Shown one piece after another: positions 1-6,554 of a DNA stretch of 14,503 bases (its first letter is position 1; every line of letters starts with the position of its first letter). The stretch is from NCBI GenBank assembly GCA_025058005.1, contig JANXDN010000003.1:1-14503 (forward strand), in the 5' to 3' direction. The notes beneath the pieces are model-generated. The model made no database searches. It was not told the origin of the DNA and was given only the letters and a program-made list of their open reading frames with translations. Source of the stretch: Candidatus Aenigmatarchaeota archaeon (GTDB taxonomy: Archaea; Aenigmatarchaeota; Aenigmatarchaeia; CG10238-14). The position numbers and the translations under genes were made by a program.

Positions 1-580
1 TAAACTTTAAGTAAACATTTTTTATGTTGTGCTTTCCCTTCGGCAGCTTGTGCACCAAATAATTAAGCAATGCTTCGATGTTTTCAGCTATATCTTCATC
101 CTTCATGTTCTCACTGCCAACTATTGTTTGGATTGCTGCCTGTTTTTTTATGCTAATTCTAACACTACCTTCTAAAGATTTGAGAAAATTGTTAACATCG
201 CCTATAATCGGTTTCGGCATCATGCCTCTTGGTGCGAGATACTTTCCTAAGGATTTGCCAACTAAAGGCATGAGTTTTGGTTCTGACACAAATATATCAG
301 TTTCTCCTATCAATTTTTTCAACTTTTTCTTATCCTTTTCCAAAGCTTCTATATCTGTTGGAGCCAAAACTTTATGATTTGTAGCTAACTTTTCAGAATG
401 GAATATTGTTATTCTAGTGGGTCTTCCAATACCTTTTGGTAATTGGAAAAACTCGTCAATCTTGTTTTCTGGTTTGTTGACATCAAACTCTTTAAACGTT
501 ATAATTATATCCACTTTTTGAGTAAATTTTCTCTTTTTTGACTTTTCCCTTAACTCTTTTATCTTTTCCTTAATATTCAC
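1..580 (-). CDS. rpl1: Ribosomal protein L1 (uL1), N-terminal 193 residues, runs off left edge
   Basis: Reading the minus strand from a GTG at 580 gives an open frame of 193 residues to the window edge. It matches archaeal L1: a basic N-terminus (NIKEKIKELREKSKKRKF), then the signature LAPRGMMPKP at about residues 115-124 and LPKGKHNIKNVY near 179-190. Archaeal L1 is usually about 210-220 residues, so roughly 20 are missing. The GTG start is chosen because a strong Shine-Dalgarno GGAGGG lies about 7 bases upstream (586-593 region) and homology begins there. L1 forms the L1 stalk on 23S rRNA at the E site and in many archaea represses its own mRNA. L11, often next to it, is absent on this side; the gene diverges from the L7Ae operon and probably shares its TATA region. 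Confidence 0.95.
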   Translation of the reverse strand, partial: MNIKEKIKELREKSKKRKFTQKVDIIITFKEFDVNKPENKIDEFFQLPKGIGRPTRITIFHSEKLATNHKVLAPTDIEALEKDKKKLKKLIGETDIFVSEPKLMPLVGKSLGKYLAPRGMMPKPIIGDVNNFLKSLEGSVRISIKKQAAIQTIVGSENMKDEDIAENIEALLNYLVHKLPKGKHNIKNVYLKF

Positions 581-585
581 TTGCT

Positions 586-605
586 ATCCCTCCTGCCTTA
601 AGCAG
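586..605 (-). promoter_or_regulatory. L1 ribosome binding site with adjacent small hairpin
   Basis: On the minus strand the L1 leader ends with GGAGGG upstream of the GTG start. Just before it, CTGC and GCAG (593-596 and 602-605) can form a four-base-pair hairpin around TTAAG. Its position beside the ribosome binding site would suit translational feedback by L1, but the sequence alone does not prove an L1 site. Confidence 0.4.
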
Positions 606-644
606 TGCCAACGGGTTAACAATTCTATGAATTTAATGCTTAAA

Positions 645-660
645 AAGATTTATAAATATT
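645..660. promoter_or_regulatory. TATA/BRE region between L1 and the L7Ae operon
   Basis: AAAAAG followed by TTTATAAATA (649-658) is a typical archaeal BRE plus TATA box. On the plus strand it predicts a transcript start near 680, giving L7Ae a leader of about 35 bases that carries a Shine-Dalgarno. The A/T core is nearly symmetric, so it could also serve L1 on the minus strand, with a leader of roughly 45 bases. Confidence 0.6.
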
Positions 661-699
661 AAAAAATTCTTAATTTGTTGTAATGAATGGATCCTTTAT

Positions 700-707
700 G
701 GAGGTGA
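700..707 (+). promoter_or_regulatory. Shine-Dalgarno site deciding the L7Ae TTG start
   Basis: GGAGGTGA matches the complement of the usual archaeal 16S rRNA 3' end without mismatch. Its 6-base spacing selects TTG at 714. The ATG at 709 lies only one base after the site and opens a different, very short frame. Confidence 0.85.
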
Positions 708-713
708 AATGAT

Positions 714-1058
714 TTGGCAATCAAAGATATTGTAAATAAAGTTTTGCAAGCGATAGAAATTGCTAGAAACACAGGTAAAATAAAAAAAGGCACAAATGAG
801 GTTACAAAGGCGGTAGAAAGGTCTCAAGCAAAGCTTGTTGTAATAGCAGAAGATGTAAATCCAAAAGAAATAGTCATGCATTTGCCGATACTTTGTAATG
901 AAAAGAAATGTCCGTATGTGTTTGTACCTTCAAAAGAAGAGTTAGGCAGATCGGCGGGAATAAATGTCCAAGCTGCTTCTGTCTGCATCATAGAACCTGG
1001 CGAAGCAAGAGATTTAGTGAACGAAATAATAAGTATGTTAAAGAGCGGTGGTAAGTAA
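714..1058 (+). CDS. rpl7ae: Ribosomal protein L7Ae (eL8), kink-turn binding protein
   Basis: 114 residues, the normal length for archaeal L7Ae. The RNA-binding fold is visible: [19 protein letters not shown] near residues 24-42, [17 protein letters not shown] at about 42-58, and the C-terminal half [18 protein letters not shown] at about 64-81. It binds kink-turns in 23S rRNA and is a core protein of C/D and H/ACA guide RNPs and of RNase P. The start is a TTG at 714. GGAGGTGA at 700-707 is 6 bases upstream, and the nearby ATG at 709 is in another frame and stops after eight codons. It leads an operon, and its stop overlaps the S28e start as TAATG. Confidence 0.97.
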   Translation: MAIKDIVNKVLQAIEIARNTGKIKKGTNEVTKAVERSQAKLVVIAEDVNPKEIVMHLPILCNEKKCPYVFVPSKEELGRSAGINVQAASVCIIEPGEARDLVNEIISMLKSGGK

Positions 1059-1267
1059 TGGCTGAAGATGCTGTACCGGCAGAAGTTTTAGAATTGTTAG
1101 GTCGGACAGGTGTGAGAGGGGTTATGACAGTAAGATGCAGAGTCTTAGAGGGAAAGGATAAAGGAAAGATATTGACAAGAAATGTTTTTGGTCCCGTGAG
1201 AGTAAAGGATATATTGATGTTAAGAGAAACTGAGATGGAGTCAGCAGGTAAGCTAGAAGGTAGATAA
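1058..1267 (+). CDS. rps28e: Ribosomal protein S28e (eS28)
   Basis: 69 residues, matching archaeal S28e. It shows the OB-fold core [20 protein letters not shown] (residues 15-34) and the conserved C-terminal block [19 protein letters not shown]28e sits in the head of the 30S subunit near the mRNA exit channel. The ATG at 1058 overlaps the L7Ae TAA stop by one base, so the two are translationally coupled. L7Ae-S28e-L24e is the conserved archaeal order. The stop is TAA at 1265-1267. Confidence 0.97.
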   Translation: MAEDAVPAEVLELLGRTGVRGVMTVRCRVLEGKDKGKILTRNVFGPVRVKDILMLRETEMESAGKLEGR

Positions 1268-1269
1268 AA

Positions 1270-1431
1270 GTGTCAAAATGTTCTTTTTGTGGAAAAAAAC
1301 TACCTCCTAATAAAGGAAAGATGTATGTGCTCAATTCTAATGTGATAAAATATTTTTGTAGCAGAAAATGCGAAAAGAGTTGGCATATGGGCAGAAATCC
1401 AAAAAAGCTCAAATGGGCTAGAAACAATTGA
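1270..1431 (+). CDS. rpl24e: Ribosomal protein L24e (eL24), zinc ribbon
   Basis: 53 residues from a GTG at 1270. The product begins MSKCSFCGKKLPPNKGKMYV and continues with FCSRKCEKSWHMGRNP and KKLKWARNN. The four cysteines (CxxC at 4 and 7, CxxxC at 30 and 34) form the treble-clef zinc site, and GRNPKKLKW is diagnostic of the family. It is the third gene of the L7Ae operon, starting 2 bases after the S28e stop, with only a weak AAGG ribosome site inside the S28e end. It ends in TGA at 1431, exactly abutting the convergent next gene. In many archaea nucleoside diphosphate kinase follows here; it does not in this window. Confidence 0.95.
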   Translation: MSKCSFCGKKLPPNKGKMYVLNSNVIKYFCSRKCEKSWHMGRNPKKLKWARNN

Positions 1432-1875
1432 TTAAATCTCTTCCCATACTTTTTCTTCGTCGTCGCTATCTTTTATAACATTTTCATCGTATTTTATCTT
1501 GCTCAAAGATTTTTCTATTATTTTTTCTCTTATATCAAACTTTGGTTTTTCTTTAACTTTCTCTACATTTTTTTCCTCTGTTTCAACACTTTTTTTCTCA
1601 GAAAAGGCGAAATTCATTTGAATGTTTTCAACCTTATCGATAAGCATCTCCAATTTTTTCTCTAGTTCTGCCATCTTTCTTTCCAACTTTATGAGCTTAT
1701 CCTCCTCATCCAAGGGTCTCAATATTCCCATTTCAAGAAAAATTCCCAAAACCCCTATGTTAGTTTTTTCACCTGTTTCTATATTTTCAGCTATATGTGT
1801 TTTTTTGTTGTTATCAAAGTATATTTTGAAATCTTCGGTGTTTAGCTTGTACTTCTGCACGATGTTCAAAGCCAT
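1432..1875 (-). CDS. Small charged protein with coiled coil, function unknown
   Basis: 147 residues; I do not recognise the family. The N-terminal half (1-57) looks folded, with NIVQKYKLNTEDFKIYFD and a hydrophobic helix GVLGIFLEMGILRPL at about 41-55. Residues 58-92 (DKLIKLERKMAELEKKLEML) form a predicted coiled coil. The rest is low-complexity and rich in Lys and Glu, suggesting a disordered tail. There are no cysteines, signal peptide or membrane segment, so it is probably cytosolic. The ATG at 1873-1875 has TTTAA-type A/T sequence about 26 bases upstream and no Shine-Dalgarno, suggesting a leaderless mRNA. Its TAA at 1432-1434 directly touches the L24e stop. Placement between L24e and RpoL hints at a role near translation or transcription, but that is only context. 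Confidence 0.75.
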   Translation of the reverse strand: MALNIVQKYKLNTEDFKIYFDNNKKTHIAENIETGEKTNIGVLGIFLEMGILRPLDEEDKLIKLERKMAELEKKLEMLIDKVENIQMNFAFSEKKSVETEEKNVEKVKEKPKFDIREKIIEKSLSKIKYDENVIKDSDDEEKVWEEI

Positions 1876-1918
1876 ATTATAGTATTATGTTAAAAGCTAA
1901 TTTAAGCATTCAACTAAA

Positions 1919-1927
1919 TTTATAAAT
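1919..1927 (+). promoter_or_regulatory. TATA box of rpoL
   Basis: TTTATAAAT lies about 41 bases before the rpoL ATG and predicts a start near 1948. That leaves a short leader containing GGTG at 1955-1958, a plausible weak Shine-Dalgarno. Confidence 0.6.
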
Positions 1928-1963
1928 CTTAGGTTAGAATATAATTGTTGTTTAGGTGTTAAT

Positions 1964-2242
1964 ATGGAAGTAAGGGTCATAAAACAAGAAAAAGATTCTC
2001 TTTTACTTGAAATTAAAGGCGATACCATAGGTTTTGCTAATCTAATAAGCGAGCAGCTATGGGAAAAGAAAGAGATAGAGGAAGCTGCAGCGATAAAAGA
2101 GCATCCGTACATGGCAGAGCCAAAGATATTTGTGAAAACAAAAGGAGTAAACCCGAAGAGTGTATTGCTCGATACGGCAAAATCGATAGAAAATCTTGTA
2201 AAGGAGTTAGAAAAGGAATTTTTGATGAATACCAAGAAATAA
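1964..2242 (+). CDS. rpoL: DNA-directed RNA polymerase subunit L (Rpo11)
   Basis: 92 residues, the usual size of archaeal RpoL. The pattern is typical: a beta strand with MEVRVIKQEKDSLLLEIKGD, then the conserved helix GFANLISEQLW, the strand EHPYMAEPKIFVKTKG, and a C-terminal helix SVLLDTAKSIENLVKELEKEF. RpoL pairs with RpoD to form the platform on which the two large polymerase subunits assemble, like bacterial alpha and eukaryotic Rpb3/Rpb11. The ATG is preceded by its own TATA box and a weak GGTG site. The coiled-coil gene follows 35 bases downstream and may be partly co-transcribed. The stop is TAA. Confidence 0.95.
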   Translation: MEVRVIKQEKDSLLLEIKGDTIGFANLISEQLWEKKEIEEAAAIKEHPYMAEPKIFVKTKGVNPKSVLLDTAKSIENLVKELEKEFLMNTKK

Positions 2243-2269
2243 TTATTTAGTATTAAATTTTCAAATAAA

Positions 2270-2289
2270 ATACATAGATGTCTATGTAT
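2270..2289. promoter_or_regulatory. Perfect 9-base-pair inverted repeat over the start codon region
   Basis: ATACATAGA (2270-2278) and TCTATGTAT (2281-2289) are perfect inverted arms around a TG centre. The dyad covers ATG 2278 and ATG 2284 and lies about 25 bases after TTAAATTTT (about 2253-2261), where transcription would start. It could be a repressor operator or an mRNA hairpin hiding the start codon. Confidence 0.55.
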
Positions 2290-2913
2290 GAGCCTTATGA
2301 AGATAAGAGGGGTTCTCCCATAAAGAGGTTTTTTGAAAAATTGAAGGATAAATGGGAAGCCTTTAAACAAGAGCTTCATTTTGACGAGAACTCGAAACAT
2401 AAATGGATACTTGTGTTTATTCCCTTGGTTTTGATTGCTCTCTTTGCTGTAAGTTATACAGGTTATGTTACCTATACAGGTAAAATAACTGAAGCTCAAT
2501 CAAGAGTCTTGGTTATGGAAAAACAAATGGCAACTTTGGAAACAGAGTTAGCAGGAACTAAAACAGAATTAGAAAAATGTTCTTCTGATTTGAGTAAAAC
2601 AAGATCAGATTTGGAGTCTTCAAGAAAGGAGATAGAAAGGTCGCAAAAAAATGTTGACACATGTGTTGTAGAAAAGCAAGAATTGAAAGAACAAATTAGG
2701 ATGTTGCAGGATAGCTATGACGAATTGAATAGAAAATTCGCTACCTTAGAGTCTAACTATAAATCATTAGAATGTAACTGGGCGCAAAGTAAAAACTGCA
2801 TTTATTATGTGATGAAAAACAACAACATTGAATGTGTAATAAAAATAGGTGAAAAGTATTATACAATTCCTGTGGGTCTGGAGGTTTCTGAAAAACAAGT
2901 CAAAACGTGTTAA
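2278..2913 (+). CDS. Membrane-anchored coiled-coil protein, function unknown
   Basis: 211 residues; I do not recognise the family. About 42 charged residues come first, then one hydrophobic segment (about 44-64, WILVFIPLVLIALFAVSYTG), then a long coiled coil at about 70-165 (EAQSRVLVMEKQMATLETEL, ELEKCSSDLSKTRSDLESSR). A small C-terminal domain (166-211) has strands such as IECVIKIGEKYYTIPVGLEV. Six cysteines (101, 129, 166, 174, 186, 211) all lie beyond the membrane segment, which would fit disulfide bonds outside the cell. The positive N-terminus suggests it stays inside, leaving the coiled coil outside. Start is ATG 2278 or ATG 2284; a TATA-like TTAAATTTT upstream suits a leaderless start. 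A perfect palindrome spans the start. Possible roles include envelope spacer or cell-surface contact, neither proven. Confidence 0.8.
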   Translation: MSMYEPYEDKRGSPIKRFFEKLKDKWEAFKQELHFDENSKHKWILVFIPLVLIALFAVSYTGYVTYTGKITEAQSRVLVMEKQMATLETELAGTKTELEKCSSDLSKTRSDLESSRKEIERSQKNVDTCVVEKQELKEQIRMLQDSYDELNRKFATLESNYKSLECNWAQSKNCIYYVMKNNNIECVIKIGEKYYTIPVGLEVSEKQVKTC

Positions 2914-2956
2914 TTATACATAATTTTTATCTCATTAAAAATTCGATAATAAAAAT

Positions 2957-4303
2957 TTATTTATAAAATCTCACTAAAGCATGAAAAGCTCTCACAGCTC
3001 TTTCTGGTGTAGGATAAACAGGTATGTTATTTGCCATTAACTTCTTATTTTGTCTTTCGGTAAAGTCACTTCCGACAGAACATACTATTATCGGCTTTCT
3101 AAATTTTTTGCATTCAATTATATAGTCCACAACTTTTTCTTCCACTGTCGGCACCTGAAATAAACAAATCACGATCGCACCATCGTATTCTTTGCTTGAC
3201 AAGCACTCTTTTAATGCTATTTTATATCTTTCAGCCGTTGCATCTCCTGTTAAATCTATTGGATTATGGAGACTTGCATAAGTTGGCATGGTTTTTGCTA
3301 AACTTCTTTTCAACTTTTCAGAAGGTTCTGGCAATAGTAAACCCAATCTTTCAGCTTCGTCAGTTGCTAAAATACCAAAACCGCCACCATCGGTTATTAT
3401 AACGATTCTATTGCCTCTTGGCACAGGTTGGGTTGAAAAGGCGATAGAATAATCTAACAACTCTTCCCACCTATTTGCTTCTATTATACCAAACTGTTTA
3501 AAGGCAGATGAGTATATTTTGCTCTCTCCAGCCAAAGAACCTGTGTGTGAAGAAACAGCCTTAGAGCCTTTGTCGCTTTTACCGCTTTTAAGCACTATTA
3601 TAGGTTTTTTGATTTTTTTTACCTTTTCCAAAAAAATTCTTCCATCTTTTTTTAATCCCTCCAAATAAGCAAGTATTACTTTGGTTGATTTGTCTTTTCC
3701 TAAAAACTCTAAGAGTTCTGTTTCAGTTATATCTATACCATTGCCATAAGATACGAACTTGCTTATACCGATATCCATATTATAAAACACGTCCAACACA
3801 GTTGAGCCTACAGCTCCTGATTGAGAAATAAATGAAATATTGCCTTTTTTTGGTCTCCCACATCTTTCTTTTGATAAAAACAAAGTGTCCACCTTTGAAT
3901 AAGCATCATATATCCCTATGCAATTTGGTCCTATAATTCTTGTTTTATTTTTAGAAATAATGCCTTTCAACTCTTCTTCCATTCTTTTACCCTCTTCTCC
4001 AATTTCAGAAAATCCAGAAGAAATTATTACAACCGAATTTACTTTCTTTTTAACACATTCTGTTAAAACTTGTGATACAATTTTTGCTGGAACTGCAATA
4101 ACAGCCAAATCTATGTTATCTTTCACTTCTAAAACCGATTTGTAACATTTTATTCCCAATATTTCGTCGGCATTAGGATTTATTGGATACAATCTTTTAA
4201 AACCATTTTCAAAAAAATTTTTAAAAATTATATGCCCCAGTTTGCCTTCGTCTCTTGAAGCTCCTATTACTGCAATAGACTTTGGATTAAAAAAGTGTTG
4301 CAT
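2957..4303 (-). CDS. acdA: Acetyl-CoA synthetase (ADP-forming), alpha subunit
   Basis: 448 residues, full length for the separate alpha subunit of archaeal ACD. The enzyme converts acyl-CoA, ADP and phosphate to acid, CoA and ATP, the energy-yielding last step of peptide or sugar fermentation. The CoA-binding Rossmann domain starts at once (KSIAVIGASRDEGKLGH, residues 8-24). The ligase subdomain carries GPNCIGI (125-131) and FISQSGAVGS (158-167). The phosphohistidine loop SSHTGSLAG puts the active His at 253. A third subdomain has NPIDLTGDA at 347-355. The ATP-grasp beta subunit is not fused and not in this window, so it must lie elsewhere. Upstream TTTTAATTTTTAT about 25-30 bases from ATG suggests a leaderless transcript. 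Substrate range (acetyl versus branched or aryl acids) cannot be read from the sequence. Confidence 0.92.
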   Translation of the reverse strand: MQHFFNPKSIAVIGASRDEGKLGHIIFKNFFENGFKRLYPINPNADEILGIKCYKSVLEVKDNIDLAVIAVPAKIVSQVLTECVKKKVNSVVIISSGFSEIGEEGKRMEEELKGIISKNKTRIIGPNCIGIYDAYSKVDTLFLSKERCGRPKKGNISFISQSGAVGSTVLDVFYNMDIGISKFVSYGNGIDITETELLEFLGKDKSTKVILAYLEGLKKDGRIFLEKVKKIKKPIIVLKSGKSDKGSKAVSSHTGSLAGESKIYSSAFKQFGIIEANRWEELLDYSIAFSTQPVPRGNRIVIITDGGGFGILATDEAERLGLLLPEPSEKLKRSLAKTMPTYASLHNPIDLTGDATAERYKIALKECLSSKEYDGAIVICLFQVPTVEEKVVDYIIECKKFRKPIIVCSVGSDFTERQNKKLMANNIPVYPTPERAVRAFHALVRFYK

Positions 4304-4408
4304 AATAATTATTTTGCTAGGCTAGTTTTAATTTTTATTGAAATAAAAAATAACATTTCATTAAAATTTGGCTCGTCGAAGATAAAAATAAAGTGTTTGA
4401 TTGCAAAC

Positions 4409-5137
4409 TCATATCAATTTCGCCAAAGACTTTATGTTTTTATTTGCAATATACTCATATATTTGCGTGCTTCTTATATCCTTGTGACCAAGCAAATACT
4501 TAACATATCTTATGTCTGCCCCATTTTCAAGCAAGTGAACTGCAAACGTATGCCTTAATGTATAAGGTGAAACGCGTTTATGCACTCTAGCTCTCCTCGC
4601 AGCTCTAGAAACTATTTGTTGTATAGTTCTTTCATCATATATTTTTCCCTCACAAGAAACAAAAACATAATTGCTAATTCTATTTAGTTTGCTCAACGCT
4701 TCTTTTAGTTTTGGGTGAAGAAACAAAACTCTTTGATTTCTACCGTTTATTGTTATTAAATCGTTTTCAAAATCTATCTCACTCCATTTTAAAAATCTCG
4801 CCTCTTGCAGTCTCAAACCAGCAAAATATAATGCACATAAAATAGCATAGTGTGTTTTGTTGTTTGTTAGATTTATCATTCTTTCAATTTCTGATTTTGA
4901 CAATATTACAGGTATTTTGTATTTTTCCTCAAAAACACTTATGTCTTCTGTCGGCATTTCTAAAATGTTTTCGGTAAAAAATTTTAGCACCAAATATGTC
5001 ACTTTTTTGTTCGATGCTTCAGAAATAAATTCTCTTATACTCTTGCCAGATTCTAAATATTTCTTTATTATTTCAATATATTTTTTGTATTTTTTTGATG
5101 CACCTCTCATTTTTATTTCATCAAAAAGTTTTTTCAT
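4409..5137 (-). CDS. xerA: XerA-like tyrosine recombinase
   Basis: 242 residues from ATG 5137; in-frame ATGs at 5167 and 5194 would add 10 or 19 residues. The start at 5137 fits because the N-terminal DNA-clamp domain (KKLFDEIKMRGASKKYKKYI) begins there. The catalytic domain shows box I Arg in YFAGLRLQEARFLKWSEID, box II TLRHTFAVHLLENGADIRYV, YLLGHKD with the second His, and the nucleophile Tyr in STQIYEYIA. XerA resolves chromosome dimers at dif in archaea. Two usual catalytic positions differ. The first His of HxxR is Tyr (PYTLRH), and the beta-hairpin Lys of GKGxKxR is not evident (NGRNQRVLFL). There is no integrase arm-binding domain and no phage context, so a housekeeping role is more likely than an integrase. 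The stop is TGA. Confidence 0.88.
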   Translation of the reverse strand: MKKLFDEIKMRGASKKYKKYIEIIKKYLESGKSIREFISEASNKKVTYLVLKFFTENILEMPTEDISVFEEKYKIPVILSKSEIERMINLTNNKTHYAILCALYFAGLRLQEARFLKWSEIDFENDLITINGRNQRVLFLHPKLKEALSKLNRISNYVFVSCEGKIYDERTIQQIVSRAARRARVHKRVSPYTLRHTFAVHLLENGADIRYVKYLLGHKDIRSTQIYEYIANKNIKSLAKLI

Positions 5138-5248
5138 TATAATATATTCCGACGTAAGGCCGGACATTAAAATATATTTTAGCAAAATTTTCATATATAA
5201 ACCAATATATACAAAATTGTGAATAATTGAATTTTTCGCGAATATCAT

Positions 5249-5454
5249 ATTTTTGATTTCCTAGGATTAACTTCAAAAACTGTATTATTTGATGTTTTCA
5301 AGACTATATTATGTTAGAGGAAAATTAATCCAACAAGACTTAGCCAAGTTATATCAATAAATTGGGATGTAATATTATTAAGCCTATAGAATTTTTTGTA
5401 ACAACACGAAGCTTAAAAAGTTAAATATTTATCAAAAAATGTTTTAATAATTTT
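5249..5454. other. Intergenic region between XerA and Trm112-like genes
   Basis: About 200 bases, A/T rich. It holds the Trm112 promoter at its right end. Between 5292 and 5420 two short plus-strand frames can be read end to end only with a frame change, the first giving MFSRLYYVRGKLIQQDLAKL and the second NKLGCNIIKPIEFFVTTRSL. This could be an eroded gene or chance. I see no RNA gene or strong repeat. Confidence 0.4.
5421..5431 (+). promoter_or_regulatory. TATA box of the Trm112-like gene
   Basis: TTAAATATTTA is preceded by GCTTAAAAAG, a block also seen in similar form before the L7Ae TATA (TGCTTAAAAAG). Its centre is about 29 bases before ATG 5455, with no Shine-Dalgarno, so the mRNA should be leaderless or nearly so. 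Confidence 0.6.
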
Positions 5455-5661
5455 ATGCCTGTAAAAAAAGAATTGTTAGAAATATTGGCTTGTCCTCTAT
5501 GCAAAGGGGATGTGAGCGAAAAAGGTATGTTTATTGTTTGTGAGAAATGCAAAAAAGCCTATCCAGTCTTAGACGACAAGATACCGGATATGCTAATAGA
5601 AGATGCATGGCCGTTAAAGAAAGCTGAAAGATCAGGTTTTAAACATAAAATAAAGTTTTAG
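5455..5661 (+). CDS. Trm112-like zinc protein (Trm112/YcaR family)
   Basis: 68 residues. The start MPVKKELLEILACPLCKGDV gives the first CxxC (13 and 16), CEKC (29-32) the second, and YPVLDDKIPDML (36-47) the typical family ending. In archaea and eukaryotes Trm112 is the obligate small partner that activates and solubilises several methyltransferases acting on tRNA, rRNA and release factor. The zinc site is complete. The C-terminal tail (EDAWPLKKAERSGFKHKIKF) is basic and longer than in the minimal bacterial YcaR form. It converges on TYW1 with a 4-base stop overlap (5658-5661); both neighbours concern tRNA or translation, although they are on opposite strands. The stop is TAG. Confidence 0.85.
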   Translation: MPVKKELLEILACPLCKGDVSEKGMFIVCEKCKKAYPVLDDKIPDMLIEDAWPLKKAERSGFKHKIKF

Positions 5662-6551
5662 TTAAACACCAGCACACCGTCTTCATCAAAATCTTTTCCA
5701 ATACTTTTTAAATTCTGTCGCCATACATCTTCATCTCTTACCATTATCACAACCCTGCTTACTAAATCCTTTGCTTTAATTATATAGCCCGTGAATTTTT
5801 GCAATTCCTTAGCAAAATTCTCCAGTTCTTCTAATGTCGGCATGTTCTCTCTTTTTAATCTAAGCTTAGATTCGCCTAAATGAGAATAACCTTTTAACTC
5901 GACAAATTGAGGTTGAGACATGTTTATCAATTTTGCAAAACCTTCAGGATCCTTCATGTTCAAATCCTTAACTAAAGTCATTCTAAAAACAGTTCTTGCC
6001 TCTTTAAATTCTTGCATTAGACTCAAACTTGTATTCACTCTTTCCCACTCATCGATTAAAGAAGAATTGGTCACCATTTTGTAATCGCTCTTATTAGTCG
6101 CATAAACGCTTATGTAAAGGTTTGTTGGTTCCGCCTTTTTTTCTATCATCTCATAAAGTTTATTTGGCATCGTTCCATTAGTTACTAGAAATGCTGTCAT
6201 ACCCCTCAATTTTATTTCTTTTATTAACTCCGCTATATAAGGATATAAAGTAGGCTCGCCATCCAAACTAATAGCTACGTGCATAGGTTTTTTAGCCTCC
6301 TCCCACAGATGTTTTGGTGTATATGGGCTACCCCCAAATCCAGATAGTAGTTTTATTTGAGCATCTATTATTTCTGGAATAATCTCTTGCGGCAAGTCCC
6401 ATTTATTTTGTGCTTTAAATCTGTCCGGACCAAATGTTCTCCAACAAAACTTACATGAGAATGGACAAAAGTCCAAAGTAGGGGTCATTTGAATGCATCT
6501 ATGCGATCTTATACCATACAATACCTTGTAACAATTTCTTCTATTTCTCAA
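5658..6551 (-). CDS. taw1: 4-demethylwyosine synthase TYW1/Taw1 (radical SAM), region after an in-frame TAG
   Basis: The open frame from TTG 6551 gives 297 residues. TYW1 condenses pyruvate with N1-methyl-G37 of tRNA-Phe to make the tricyclic wyosine base. The radical-SAM motif CxxxCxxC is at 29, 33, 36 (FCPFSCKFCWRTFGPDR), preceded by HRCIQMTPTLD. Further family blocks are PMHVAISLDGEPTLYPY, AFLVTNGTMP, PTNLYISVYA and FVELKGYSHLGESKLRLKRE. Archaeal TYW1 normally has about 40 more N-terminal residues holding the first cysteine of a second 4Fe-4S cluster. Those residues are encoded in the same frame at 6558-6662 but are cut off by TAG at 6555-6557. Cysteines 7 and 19 of this frame match the other two auxiliary-cluster ligands. 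The TTG has no good ribosome site. The TAA stop overlaps the Trm112 gene by 4 bases. Confidence 0.9.
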   Translation of the reverse strand: MRNRRNCYKVLYGIRSHRCIQMTPTLDFCPFSCKFCWRTFGPDRFKAQNKWDLPQEIIPEIIDAQIKLLSGFGGSPYTPKHLWEEAKKPMHVAISLDGEPTLYPYIAELIKEIKLRGMTAFLVTNGTMPNKLYEMIEKKAEPTNLYISVYATNKSDYKMVTNSSLIDEWERVNTSLSLMQEFKEARTVFRMTLVKDLNMKDPEGFAKLINMSQPQFVELKGYSHLGESKLRLKRENMPTLEELENFAKELQKFTGYIIKAKDLVSRVVIMVRDEDVWRQNLKSIGKDFDEDGVLVFN

Positions 6552-6554
6552 GAC

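Noticed and set aside
676..713. Possible kink-turn for L7Ae autoregulation in its own leader
   Set aside because: TGA and GA elements are present, but I could not form a C stem plus tandem G-A pairs with convincing pairing.
709..735. ATG at 709 close to the L7Ae ribosome site
   Set aside because: It is only one base from the Shine-Dalgarno and opens an eight-codon frame; TTG 714 opens L7Ae at proper spacing.
5141..5178. dif-like site near XerA, sharing CGGCCTTA (minus strand) with the Pyrococcus dif as I recall it
   Set aside because: The flanking arms are not symmetric, and it lies inside or next to the gene start; eight shared bases are weak.
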